Positions 34,761-43,343 of a stretch of 64,000 nucleotides of DNA are shown piece after piece. Under the pieces are notes generated by a model. That model was given only the letters and a program-made list of their open reading frames with translations. It searched no databases and was not told the origin of the DNA. The translations under genes were made by a program, and so were the position numbers. Location of the stretch: assembly GCA_029959285.1 (NCBI GenBank), contig JASCOE010000003.1, forward strand, positions 124,001 to 188,000. The letters run 5' to 3'. This stretch comes from Flavobacteriaceae bacterium PS02337 (lineage in GTDB: Bacteria; Bacteroidota; Bacteroidia; Flavobacteriales; Flavobacteriaceae). The first letter of the stretch is position 1. Each line of letters begins with the position of its first letter.

Positions 34761-37700
34761 ATGAAGCAAAATGACTTTTCTTTCGGCCGACCACCGAAAA
34801 GTAATTCTTATTTTTTTAAACGATTTTGTGTGGCAGTTGTATTTTTACTGTTGCCATTTCTTCAAATTCAAGCCCAATGCAATACGCTCGTTTGGTCTGA
34901 TGAATTTAATGGCACAACAGTAGATTTAACCAAATGGCAAAGCATCTCAGGAAACGGTTGTCCGTCGCTTTGCGGATTTGGAAATGCTGAGGCACAGCGT
35001 TATGATCCAAATCAAGCCACGATTGTAAAAGAAGGAACGAATAGTTACTTAAATATTGAGGCAAAATATCAACCGAATGCATCGTTTCCAGATCAGCCGT
35101 ATGCTTCTTCAAAATTAACGACTGAAGGAAAATATTCTTTAAAATATGGAAGAGTAGAAGCCCGCATGAAACTTTCTAATGCACAAGGCGCTTGGCCAGC
35201 TTTCTGGATGTTGCCAGTTGGCGGAAATTGGCCTTTTACTGGTGAAATTGATATTATGGAAGCCAAACATAGAAACCCAAAATCGGTTGATGGAACGATT
35301 CATTATGATGGCGGCGGTTATCAATTTACAGGAAGAAGTTATAGTTCTACAATCGATTTATCTGCAGATTTTCATGTTTATGCGGTAGAATGGGGACCCA
35401 ATATCATTAAATGGTTTGTTGATGATGTATTGTTTCACACCGCAACGCCTAATACAACGGTAAACAGCGGATGGCCTTTTAATGACAACAATTTTTATAT
35501 TATTTTGAATCTCGCAGTTGGAAGCTACGGAACACCTTACACAAGAGTTAACGGTACGGGAGTAGAGCCAATTCCTGCCGATTTCCCAGCAAAATTACAA
35601 GTCGATTATGTTCGTGTTTACGATGGGAGTTTTAAATATGCGGTAACAGGCGATAACAAAGTATACCAAAATGAAACTAGTAAAACCTATTCTGTAAATG
35701 CAATTGCAGGCGCAACCTACAACTGGACAGTTCCAGCGGGAGCAACAATTGCATCAGGGCAGGGAACAAATTCGATTACGGTAAATTGGGGAACTTCTGG
35801 AGGAAATGTTTCTGTAGCTGCAACAGTTTCAGGCTGTAATGTCAATAATTATAAACTGGCGGTAACCACTGAACCCGCTTTGCCAGTTGAAAAAATACAC
35901 GACGATTTTCAAAGCAATCGAAATGTATTGTATCCGGTAAAAACTGGAGTTTTGACAGAAGCTGTTGCGAATCCTTCTGCAACCGGAATTAATACTTCGG
36001 CTTTGGTTGGAAAATATGTTAGAAATTCAACAGAATTATATGATGTTTTGAATATTAGAAACGTAACCATCACCAATGCAAACGATTATGTTTACGGAAG
36101 AAAAAGACTTTCTTTTGATATTTATACTTCTGCGCCAGTTGGAACAAAAATTTCGATGCAGTTAGAAAACAGCAATGTCACAACGGCAACCAATTATCCG
36201 TCGGGAAGACATAGCGGATTTAAAGCGACAACGACAGTTCAAAACAAATGGGAAACCATCGAATTTGAATTTGAAAAAATAATCGATCCCAATACTAGTG
36301 CTTTGACTATTAATAATGTGGTTGTTCTTTTTGAATCGAATTCGAATTCTGGAGCAACGTATTATTTTGATAATCTGCTGACAAAAGCGGCACCAGAAAA
36401 GCCAATTATTGCAACAGATGTTCTGCAAAATTACGACGGAATCAATAAAATTATAAAAGGAACAACAACGGGAACATATTCTGTTGTAGCAAATCCTGGA
36501 ACGAATTCGGTTAACGCTTCCGCGAATGTAGCGAAGTACGTTAGAAATGTAACCGAACAATACGATGTACTTTTTTTCAATACGCAAAGCACCATTGAAG
36601 ATGCTGGTTTATTAAAAAATCAGACCAATAAAATCATGATTGATGTTTATACTTCTGCGCCAGTTGGAACAGTGGTTAGTTTGAATTTAGAAAACAGTGC
36701 TACATCGCTTCCAGCCAATTATCCTACGGGAAGAAATAGTAATTATGTGGCGATTACAACTAAACAAAATCAATGGGAAACGCTGACTTTTTATTATAAT
36801 TCTAGTCCAGATGCAGGAACTTCAAATTTGGCAGTAAATCAAATGGTTTTATTGTTTAATTCAGGTTCTTATACAAATGACACGTATTATTTTGATAATA
36901 TTAGAATCGGTTCTACCAAATTTCCAGACACATTCACGCCAGGTGTAGTGTATGAAGATTATCAAACGATTCACAATATTACATTTAGAGATGCTATTGG
37001 AACGTATACGCCAAATGTGGCAAATCCAAATGCAAGCGGAATCAATACTTCTTCAAACGCTGGAAGATACGTTCGTAAATCAACAGAATTGTATGATAAT
37101 TTTTCATTCAGCACAACTTTAACCAACATTGGAGATTTTAAAGGCGGCGTTAAAAAATTCGCTATGGATGTTTATACTTCTGCGCCAGTTGGATCCGTCA
37201 TTTCATGGCAAGCTGAAAGCAGCGCTTCGGTTCCGTCCAATTATCCTGTTGGAAGACATAGTATTTACCAAGGTGTTGTAAAACAAAGTAATGCTTGGCA
37301 TACCGTAACTTTTACATATGTAAGTTCGCCAGACGCTTCAACTTTAGACAGCGAAGTAAATCGTTTTGTTTTCTTATTTGAACCAGGAACAAACTCTGGA
37401 AATACCTATTATTTTGATAATCTGAGAGCTTTAAATTTAGTTTCTACAGAAACGCCAGCAGGATTGCCTTCGCCTTGGATTAGTACAGATTTAGGTGCCG
37501 TTACGCCTGCGGGAGAAGCAACACATTCAAACGGAACATTTACGATTAAAGGTGCAGGAAATGATATTTGGGACACAAGCGATCAATTTCAATTTGTGAA
37601 TCAGTCCATTACTGGCGATGCTGAAATTATTGCGAAAGTAAATTCATTAACCAATACCAATACATACGCAAAAGCAGGAATAATGTTTCGCGAAACGCTT

Positions 37701-38711
37701 ACACCGACATCAAAACACGCGATGACCGATGCAAGTGCTGCCGCAGGAATTGAATTTTTAACTCGTGATACAACTTCTGGAATAACAAGTGCTGAAATTG
37801 CAACAGGAACTGCGCCAAAATGGGTTCGTTTAGTGAGATCAGGAAATGTATTTACTTCTTATTCTTCAGATAACGGAACTACTTGGACGCAAATTGGAAC
37901 GCCAAGAACAATTGCAATGGCTAATACTATCTATGTAGGAATGGCAGTTACTTCTCACGCTAACGGAACTTTAACAACTGGAGTTTTCAGCGATGTAACA
38001 GTTCGAAATATCACACCAAATCCGAATGTAAATTTAGCTTTGGCGAAAACGGCGACAGCTTCTACAGAAGAAAATCCGACGCTTTCTGCAAACAAAGCAA
38101 CCGACGGAAATAGTACGACAACAAGATGGGCGAGTTCTTTTGCTAATGCAACAGAATGGATTTATGTTGATTTAGGAAATAATTACAACATTAATCGAGT
38201 GGTATTGAAATGGGAAGCAGCTTATGCAACTCAATATAAAGTGCAGATTTCGACTGATAATGTTTTCACAGAAAACGAAACTGTAAATACGCAAACTGCT
38301 GCAGATGGCGGAACAGATGATTTAACAGTAAGTGGAACAGGAAGATACATTCGAATTTTATGTACTGCAAAAGCTTTGGCTCCATACGGATATTCATTAT
38401 ATGAAATCGAAGCTTACGGATCTGCTTCAACAGCAAAAATGGCTTTAAGTGTTGCTGAAGAACCTCAAGAAGAGGAAGTTATTTTTGCCATGTATCCAAA
38501 TCCTGCGGTTAATTATATTCAAGTTTCATCTCCTGAAAACTTAGATAATAAAATCATTACGATTTACGACAATTCTGGAACATTGATCTTGCAAAATAAA
38601 CCTCAGGGAAATGAAAGTGTAATTGACGTGAGTAAACTTCGTAGAGGAATCTACATTGTCAACTTCAAATCAGATCAAAAAAGCTGGACCAAAAAGCTGA
38701 TTAAAAAATAA
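34761..38711 (+). CDS. Multidomain GH16 beta-glucanase (laminarinase-like), T9SS exported
   Basis: The 1316-residue protein begins with a signal peptide and a GH16 domain (about 39-290) whose catalytic motif is GEIDIMEA, with the two glutamates near 161 and 166. The surrounding WPAFWMLP supports laminarinase-type beta-1,3(4)-glucanase. A PKD-like domain follows (about 292-373), then three homologous modules of about 170-185 residues (from about 376, 546 and 730) each with YVR.STE.YDV and DVYTSAPVG, probably carbohydrate binding. A DUF1349-like concanavalin module (about 905-1085), an F5/8 type C/CBM32 module (about 1090-1230) and a T9SS sorting domain ending in KKLIKK complete it. It is the first gene of the secreted cluster. 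Confidence 0.88.
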   Translation: MKQNDFSFGRPPKSNSYFFKRFCVAVVFLLLPFLQIQAQCNTLVWSDEFNGTTVDLTKWQSISGNGCPSLCGFGNAEAQRYDPNQATIVKEGTNSYLNIEAKYQPNASFPDQPYASSKLTTEGKYSLKYGRVEARMKLSNAQGAWPAFWMLPVGGNWPFTGEIDIMEAKHRNPKSVDGTIHYDGGGYQFTGRSYSSTIDLSADFHVYAVEWGPNIIKWFVDDVLFHTATPNTTVNSGWPFNDNNFYIILNLAVGSYGTPYTRVNGTGVEPIPADFPAKLQVDYVRVYDGSFKYAVTGDNKVYQNETSKTYSVNAIAGATYNWTVPAGATIASGQGTNSITVNWGTSGGNVSVAATVSGCNVNNYKLAVTTEPALPVEKIHDDFQSNRNVLYPVKTGVLTEAVANPSATGINTSALVGKYVRNSTELYDVLNIRNVTITNANDYVYGRKRLSFDIYTSAPVGTKISMQLENSNVTTATNYPSGRHSGFKATTTVQNKWETIEFEFEKIIDPNTSALTINNVVVLFESNSNSGATYYFDNLLTKAAPEKPIIATDVLQNYDGINKIIKGTTTGTYSVVANPGTNSVNASANVAKYVRNVTEQYDVLFFNTQSTIEDAGLLKNQTNKIMIDVYTSAPVGTVVSLNLENSATSLPANYPTGRNSNYVAITTKQNQWETLTFYYNSSPDAGTSNLAVNQMVLLFNSGSYTNDTYYFDNIRIGSTKFPDTFTPGVVYEDYQTIHNITFRDAIGTYTPNVANPNASGINTSSNAGRYVRKSTELYDNFSFSTTLTNIGDFKGGVKKFAMDVYTSAPVGSVISWQAESSASVPSNYPVGRHSIYQGVVKQSNAWHTVTFTYVSSPDASTLDSEVNRFVFLFEPGTNSGNTYYFDNLRALNLVSTETPAGLPSPWISTDLGAVTPAGEATHSNGTFTIKGAGNDIWDTSDQFQFVNQSITGDAEIIAKVNSLTNTNTYAKAGIMFRETLTPTSKHAMTDASAAAGIEFLTRDTTSGITSAEIATGTAPKWVRLVRSGNVFTSYSSDNGTTWTQIGTPRTIAMANTIYVGMAVTSHANGTLTTGVFSDVTVRNITPNPNVNLALAKTATASTEENPTLSANKATDGNSTTTRWASSFANATEWIYVDLGNNYNINRVVLKWEAAYATQYKVQISTDNVFTENETVNTQTAADGGTDDLTVSGTGRYIRILCTAKALAPYGYSLYEIEAYGSASTAKMALSVAEEPQEEEVIFAMYPNPAVNYIQVSSPENLDNKIITIYDNSGTLILQNKPQGNESVIDVSKLRRGIYIVNFKSDQKSWTKKLIKK

Positions 38712-38835
38712 GTTAGAATCCGTTGGGTGTAATTTAAGGAGGGCATACCAGTTGCACCTGGCGGATTATTTAGTCATTTTTTGAAAGTGACTTTGTTTTA
38801 AAAATCTATTTATTCAACCCCAAAATTATTTAGAT

Positions 38836-41484
38836 ATGAAAAAAATTAGACTTCAAAAATTTTCTTTTTTGACAACACTTTTTTTGCTGTTTTCAAACTT
38901 GATGAATGCGCAAGGCCCCGTGCCTTTTACGATCAGTAATAATTCTACGTTTAATGACAACGAATTATATGTCGCCATTGTCGGTATCGATTATACCACT
39001 GGAAATCATGTTTGGGTAAATGCCAAAACAAGTCAGGTTTTACCAATGAATGCTTCTTACAATACAGTCACTGGACCAACTTATGGCGGTAACACAGGAC
39101 CAGGACAAAATTCAAAATACGCAGCTTGTTTTACTAAACTAAGTGAAATTCCGAACAAAACTTTTACATTGCCTTTAATTGCAGGATGTCGAGTTTTTAT
39201 TTCTAAAGGTTCACAATTGTATTTTTACTTTTTTGGTGCCAACGGAGCACCTTCTGGATATGCGTCGCCAAATCCGCAAAATGCGACAGATCCAAATCAG
39301 GGAATTTTGTATGAAATGATCGAATTGACTAATAATCAATATGGTTTCTTCGGAAATCCAACAAGAGTAGATTCATACAAATATCCAATGGGATTGGAAT
39401 TGTTTGGCGCAAACGGTTACCAGAAAAAAGTGGGCGATTTAAAAAAACACGCTGATATTGTTGCCGCTTTTAAAGCGAATGTTCCAGCAGAATTTCAAGG
39501 TTGTGTAAACGATGCAACTGGAGAAATTACAGCACCTTCTAAAACACCAGCTTATGCACAAGGAGGACCATACGTAAACTATTTGAAATCATACATTGAT
39601 GCAATTTGGAACAAATACAAAAATGAAGATTTAATCTTTTACGCAGGAGACGCAGGAGTTTTTAAAGGAAGAGTTATTGGAGAACAACTAGAAATGGTGG
39701 GACAATCTGGTGCTTTTGTTGGAAGAACTGGACGCGTGCAAAACCGACCAAGCACGCAGGAAGCTCTTGAAGGTAAAGGCGTTTTAGATAGAAGATTGGT
39801 CGACGGAGATTTAGATCTTGTCATTCAAGCCCAATTAACAGCTGCGATTAATAGACATGTTGTCAATACGACAACAGCAAATCCGGGTCAGCAAAATTGG
39901 TACGATGCGTCTAAATTTTATCAGGTAAATCCAACGAATCATTATTCTAAATTTTGGCATTTGCCAGGAATTAATATTGATAATCTAGCTTACGGATTTG
40001 CTTATGATGACGTAGCAGATCAATCGCCATCGCTACATTCGCCACAACCAACAAAAGTTATTGCTACATTTGGAGGTTATTATGGACTTACGACACCTTC
40101 AGTTCCAGCTACAACAGATGTTATTACCGTTTACAAAGATTGTAATTACACCGGATTTTCAGGCGGACTAACAATTGGAGATTATAATCTGGCTCGATTA
40201 AATTCTTTGGGAGTTTTAAATGATGATATTTCTTCACTAAAAATTACACAAGGTTATCAAGCCATTTTATATCAAGATGATAATTTCGGCGGAGCTTCAA
40301 CTGTAATTAATTCTGATAATTCTTGTTTGAATGCCACTTGGAACGATAAAGTAAGTTCGATCAGAATTCTAGCAAACGGAACAACAACTTTAGGAAACCA
40401 GACTTTCTTTCTTCAAAACAGAAATAGCGGTTTGTACATGGATGTTTGGAATTCAAGTATGTCAAATGGAGCAGGAATTAATCAAGGTGCTTTAAATTCT
40501 GGGAATAATCAGAAGTTTGCTTTCACGCATTTAGGCGATGGATTGTATAAAATTATTGCAAATCATAGTGGTATGTCTTTAGATATCAATAATTTCAATA
40601 AAGCAAATGGTGCGCGTGTAGAACAATATCCATATAATGCAACGACCAATCAGCAATTTGTTTTGGTTTCTACGGGAGATGGATTTTATAAAATTGTTGC
40701 CCGTCACAGCGGAAGAATTGTGGAAGTTGCTGGAGCAAGTACAGCTTCGGGAGCAATTGTGCAACAATGGGATAACAACAATCAGACTTGCGGACAATGG
40801 AAATTAGTTCCAGCAACAAGTTCTCAAACTTCAGTTTTAATTCAAGCAGAAGATTACTCAGCAATGAGCGGTATTCAAGTTGAAGCAACTACAGATACTG
40901 GCGGAGGATCAAACGTAGGATATACTGAAACTGGAGATTGGTTGGCGTACAATAATATCAATTTTCCAACAGCGGGTTCGTATTTAATTGAATATCGCGT
41001 AGCAAGTGCTGTTACTGGCGGAAGATTATCTTCTGATTTAAATGGAGGAACAATCCTTTTAGGAAATGTTGACATTCCAAATACTGGCGGATGGCAGAAT
41101 TGGCAAACCGTTTCGCAGACTGTAAATGTAAATGCAGGAACATACAATTTCGGAATCTACATTCAGAATACCGGAATGAATATCAACTGGATTAAAATTA
41201 CAAAAGTAGCGGGAACAGCGAGAATGGCTGCTGTTGAAACAGTTGAAGAAGAACCAGTTGCTACAGAATTGAATGTTTATCCAAGTCCAGCTGAAAGTAC
41301 TCTTTTTGTTACAACTTCTGTAAACGGAGAAAAAGTAAGTATTATAGACCAGACTGGAACGTTGGTTTCTGAACAAAAAATCAATAATAACAGTATCGAT
41401 GTTTCACGTCTTAGAACAGGAGTTTATTTTGTTGTTTTTCATAAAGACGGTGCAAAAACGGTTAAACGTTTCATTAAAAAATAA
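38836..41484 (+). CDS. Multidomain GH64 beta-1,3-glucanase, T9SS exported
   Basis: The 882-residue protein has a signal peptide and an N-terminal GH64 domain (about 28-415; PFTISNNSTFNDNELYVAIVG, KYAACFTKLSEIP, ISKGSQLYFYFFG). GH64 enzymes cut beta-1,3-glucan to pentasaccharides. A beta/gamma-crystallin-like domain (about 428-512, ITVYKDCNYTGFSGG), a ricin-type trefoil (about 518-660, QNRNSGLYMDVW), a CBM6 (about 668-791, IQAEDYSAMSGIQVEATTD) and a T9SS sorting domain (811-882, VKRFIKK) follow. The crystallin-ricin-CBM6 block is nearly identical to that of the metalloprotease two genes downstream. Spacing of 124 bases to the GH16 gene suggests the same operon. Confidence 0.88.
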   Translation: MKKIRLQKFSFLTTLFLLFSNLMNAQGPVPFTISNNSTFNDNELYVAIVGIDYTTGNHVWVNAKTSQVLPMNASYNTVTGPTYGGNTGPGQNSKYAACFTKLSEIPNKTFTLPLIAGCRVFISKGSQLYFYFFGANGAPSGYASPNPQNATDPNQGILYEMIELTNNQYGFFGNPTRVDSYKYPMGLELFGANGYQKKVGDLKKHADIVAAFKANVPAEFQGCVNDATGEITAPSKTPAYAQGGPYVNYLKSYIDAIWNKYKNEDLIFYAGDAGVFKGRVIGEQLEMVGQSGAFVGRTGRVQNRPSTQEALEGKGVLDRRLVDGDLDLVIQAQLTAAINRHVVNTTTANPGQQNWYDASKFYQVNPTNHYSKFWHLPGINIDNLAYGFAYDDVADQSPSLHSPQPTKVIATFGGYYGLTTPSVPATTDVITVYKDCNYTGFSGGLTIGDYNLARLNSLGVLNDDISSLKITQGYQAILYQDDNFGGASTVINSDNSCLNATWNDKVSSIRILANGTTTLGNQTFFLQNRNSGLYMDVWNSSMSNGAGINQGALNSGNNQKFAFTHLGDGLYKIIANHSGMSLDINNFNKANGARVEQYPYNATTNQQFVLVSTGDGFYKIVARHSGRIVEVAGASTASGAIVQQWDNNNQTCGQWKLVPATSSQTSVLIQAEDYSAMSGIQVEATTDTGGGSNVGYTETGDWLAYNNINFPTAGSYLIEYRVASAVTGGRLSSDLNGGTILLGNVDIPNTGGWQNWQTVSQTVNVNAGTYNFGIYIQNTGMNINWIKITKVAGTARMAAVETVEEEPVATELNVYPSPAESTLFVTTSVNGEKVSIIDQTGTLVSEQKINNNSIDVSRLRTGVYFVVFHKDGAKTVKRFIKK

Positions 41485-41581
41485 TTTCAAAAGAAGTAAA
41501 AGCCTTGAACATTCTATCGTTTAGGGCTTTACTTTAAAACAATAATTAAACCCTACTATTAACTATTGAAAGTTGAATATT

Positions 41582-43207
41582 ATGAAAAATAATTATAAAA
41601 GAATATCGCTGAAATGGATGATCATTTTAGTATTTGGAATTTTTAATGTTAGTATTGCCCAGAAAAAAGTAATCGCTTATATTCCAAACTGGATTGATTT
41701 GAATGCTTTTTCAAGCACCATTCAATACAATAAATTAACGCACATTAATATTGCTTTTGAAAATCCAGATGCCAACGGATATTTGAGTTTTAATTCAGGA
41801 AGCAATTCTATAATAAATGCGGCACACGCTCAAAATGTAAAAGTTTTTGTTTCTCTTGGAGGAGGTTCAGTTTCAGAAGGAGGTTCGATTCGTGACAATT
41901 ATTTCAATCTGATAACGCCAGCAAACAGAACAGCTTTCATTCAAAAAATATACGATTATGTAGTCGCTCATAATTTTGACGGAGTTGACGTTGATTTAGA
42001 AGGTCCAGCAATTAATGGCGATTACGGAGGATTTGTAATTGCTTTAGCGAATAAAATGCATGCAAATGGCAAATTGATTTCGGCAGCACTGTCAGAAGGA
42101 TATGGCGGTGCAAATGTTCCTTCATCTACTTTTGCTGCTTATGATTGGATCAACATTATGGCTTATGATGCAACTGGACCGTGGGCGCCAAATAATCCGG
42201 GACAACATTCTCCTTATAGTATGGCTGTAAATCAGTTTAATTATTGGACAGGAAGAGGATTGCCAGCTAGCAAAGCTGTAATTGGTCTTCCGTTTTACGG
42301 ATACGGTTTTGGAGCTTCTGCAAATCAGGGAATTTCTTATGCGAATATTGTAGCTCAATATCCAGGCGCTGAGAATTCAGATCAAGTTGGAAATACGATT
42401 TATTACAACGGAATTCCGACCATTAAACAAAAAACAACTTTTGCGATTCAAAATGCGGCGGGAGTTATGATTTGGGAATTGTCCCAAGATGCAACAGGAT
42501 CTAAATCTTTGCTAAATGCCATTAATCAAGTTATTTCTGGAAGCAATCCGCCAGCAACTGGAACTTTAATTCAAGCCGAAAATTACAATGCCATGAGTGG
42601 TGTGCAAACCGAAGCTACAACAGATACTGGAGGCGGATTAAATGTAGGATATTGCGATACAGGAGATTGGATGGCATATTACAATATTAATTTTCCAACT
42701 TCGGGTACTTATCAAATAGAATATCGTGTGGCAAGTGCCGTTACAGGCGGAAGATTATCCTCTGATTTAAATGCAGGAACGATTCAGCTTGGAGCTATAA
42801 ATGTACCAAATACAGGAGGATGGCAGAACTGGCAAACGATTACTCAAACCGTAACCGTAAATGCTGGAACGTATAATTTCGGAATATATGTTCAAAACAC
42901 AGGGTTTAATATTAACTGGTTTAAAATTACAAAATCGGGTGCTACAGCAAAATCTGCTGCGCCAAGTACCGAACAATCTATTGCTAGTTTAGAAATTTTT
43001 CCAAATGCTGCAGGAAGTGAAATTCTGTTTAGTGTAGAAGTTTCTGGTGGAAATGCAAACATCATTAATACCGATGGAGGAGCAACAATTTCGTCTCAAA
43101 CGATAAACAATAACAGTATTGATATTTCGACTTTAAAAACGGGAACTTACTTGATTTCAGTAGAAAAAAACGGAATCAAAACGGTAAGACGTTTTATTAA
43201 AAAATAG
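41582..43207 (+). CDS. GH18 chitinase-like enzyme with CBM6, T9SS exported
   Basis: The start at the ATG of 41582 gives a clean signal peptide (MKNNYKRISLKWMIILVFGI) and 541 residues; a TTG nine bases earlier is less likely. The GH18 barrel covers about 25-315, with the substrate-strand SLGGG motif and the catalytic FDGVDVDLEG motif (acid glutamate near residue 140). MAYDATGPWAP and VMIWELSQDA are also typical. CBM6 (about 328-455) and the T9SS sorting domain (VRRFIKK) follow. It may be a chitinase or an endo-beta-N-acetylglucosaminidase. In its setting between beta-1,3-glucanases and a protease, chitin of fungal walls is a sensible target. Confidence 0.88.
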   Translation: MKNNYKRISLKWMIILVFGIFNVSIAQKKVIAYIPNWIDLNAFSSTIQYNKLTHINIAFENPDANGYLSFNSGSNSIINAAHAQNVKVFVSLGGGSVSEGGSIRDNYFNLITPANRTAFIQKIYDYVVAHNFDGVDVDLEGPAINGDYGGFVIALANKMHANGKLISAALSEGYGGANVPSSTFAAYDWINIMAYDATGPWAPNNPGQHSPYSMAVNQFNYWTGRGLPASKAVIGLPFYGYGFGASANQGISYANIVAQYPGAENSDQVGNTIYYNGIPTIKQKTTFAIQNAAGVMIWELSQDATGSKSLLNAINQVISGSNPPATGTLIQAENYNAMSGVQTEATTDTGGGLNVGYCDTGDWMAYYNINFPTSGTYQIEYRVASAVTGGRLSSDLNAGTIQLGAINVPNTGGWQNWQTITQTVTVNAGTYNFGIYVQNTGFNINWFKITKSGATAKSAAPSTEQSIASLEIFPNAAGSEILFSVEVSGGNANIINTDGGATISSQTINNNSIDISTLKTGTYLISVEKNGIKTVRRFIKK

Positions 43208-43343
43208 ATTTAATCACAAAGAACACAAAGAAAACGTAAGGTTCTCAAAGTTCATTTATTGCTTTGCGAACCTTGCGTAAACCTTGCGTCTTTGCGGTTA
43301 ATTATCCAACAAATTGTTTCGTAACCCTTTTACCCCAAATCAT
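43208..43343. repeat. gcaaag-family inverted repeat between GH18 and metalloprotease genes
   Basis: CACAAAGAACACAAAG at about 43215 and CGTAAGGTTCTCAAAG at about 43235 face GCTTTGCGAACCTTGCG (43261-43277) and CTTTGCGGTTAATT (about 43290). Pairing is imperfect. The element fills the gap. Confidence 0.6.

Noticed and set aside
36162-36587. Minus-strand open frame of 141 codons in the GH16 gene
   Set aside because: Antisense to repeated modules, rich in Ile, Cys and Arg; typical of a chance frame.
41496-41536. Terminator between the GH64 and GH18 genes
   Set aside because: GTAAAAGCC and GGGCTTTAC can pair, but the loop is long, the stem imperfect and there is no T run, so readthrough is likely.
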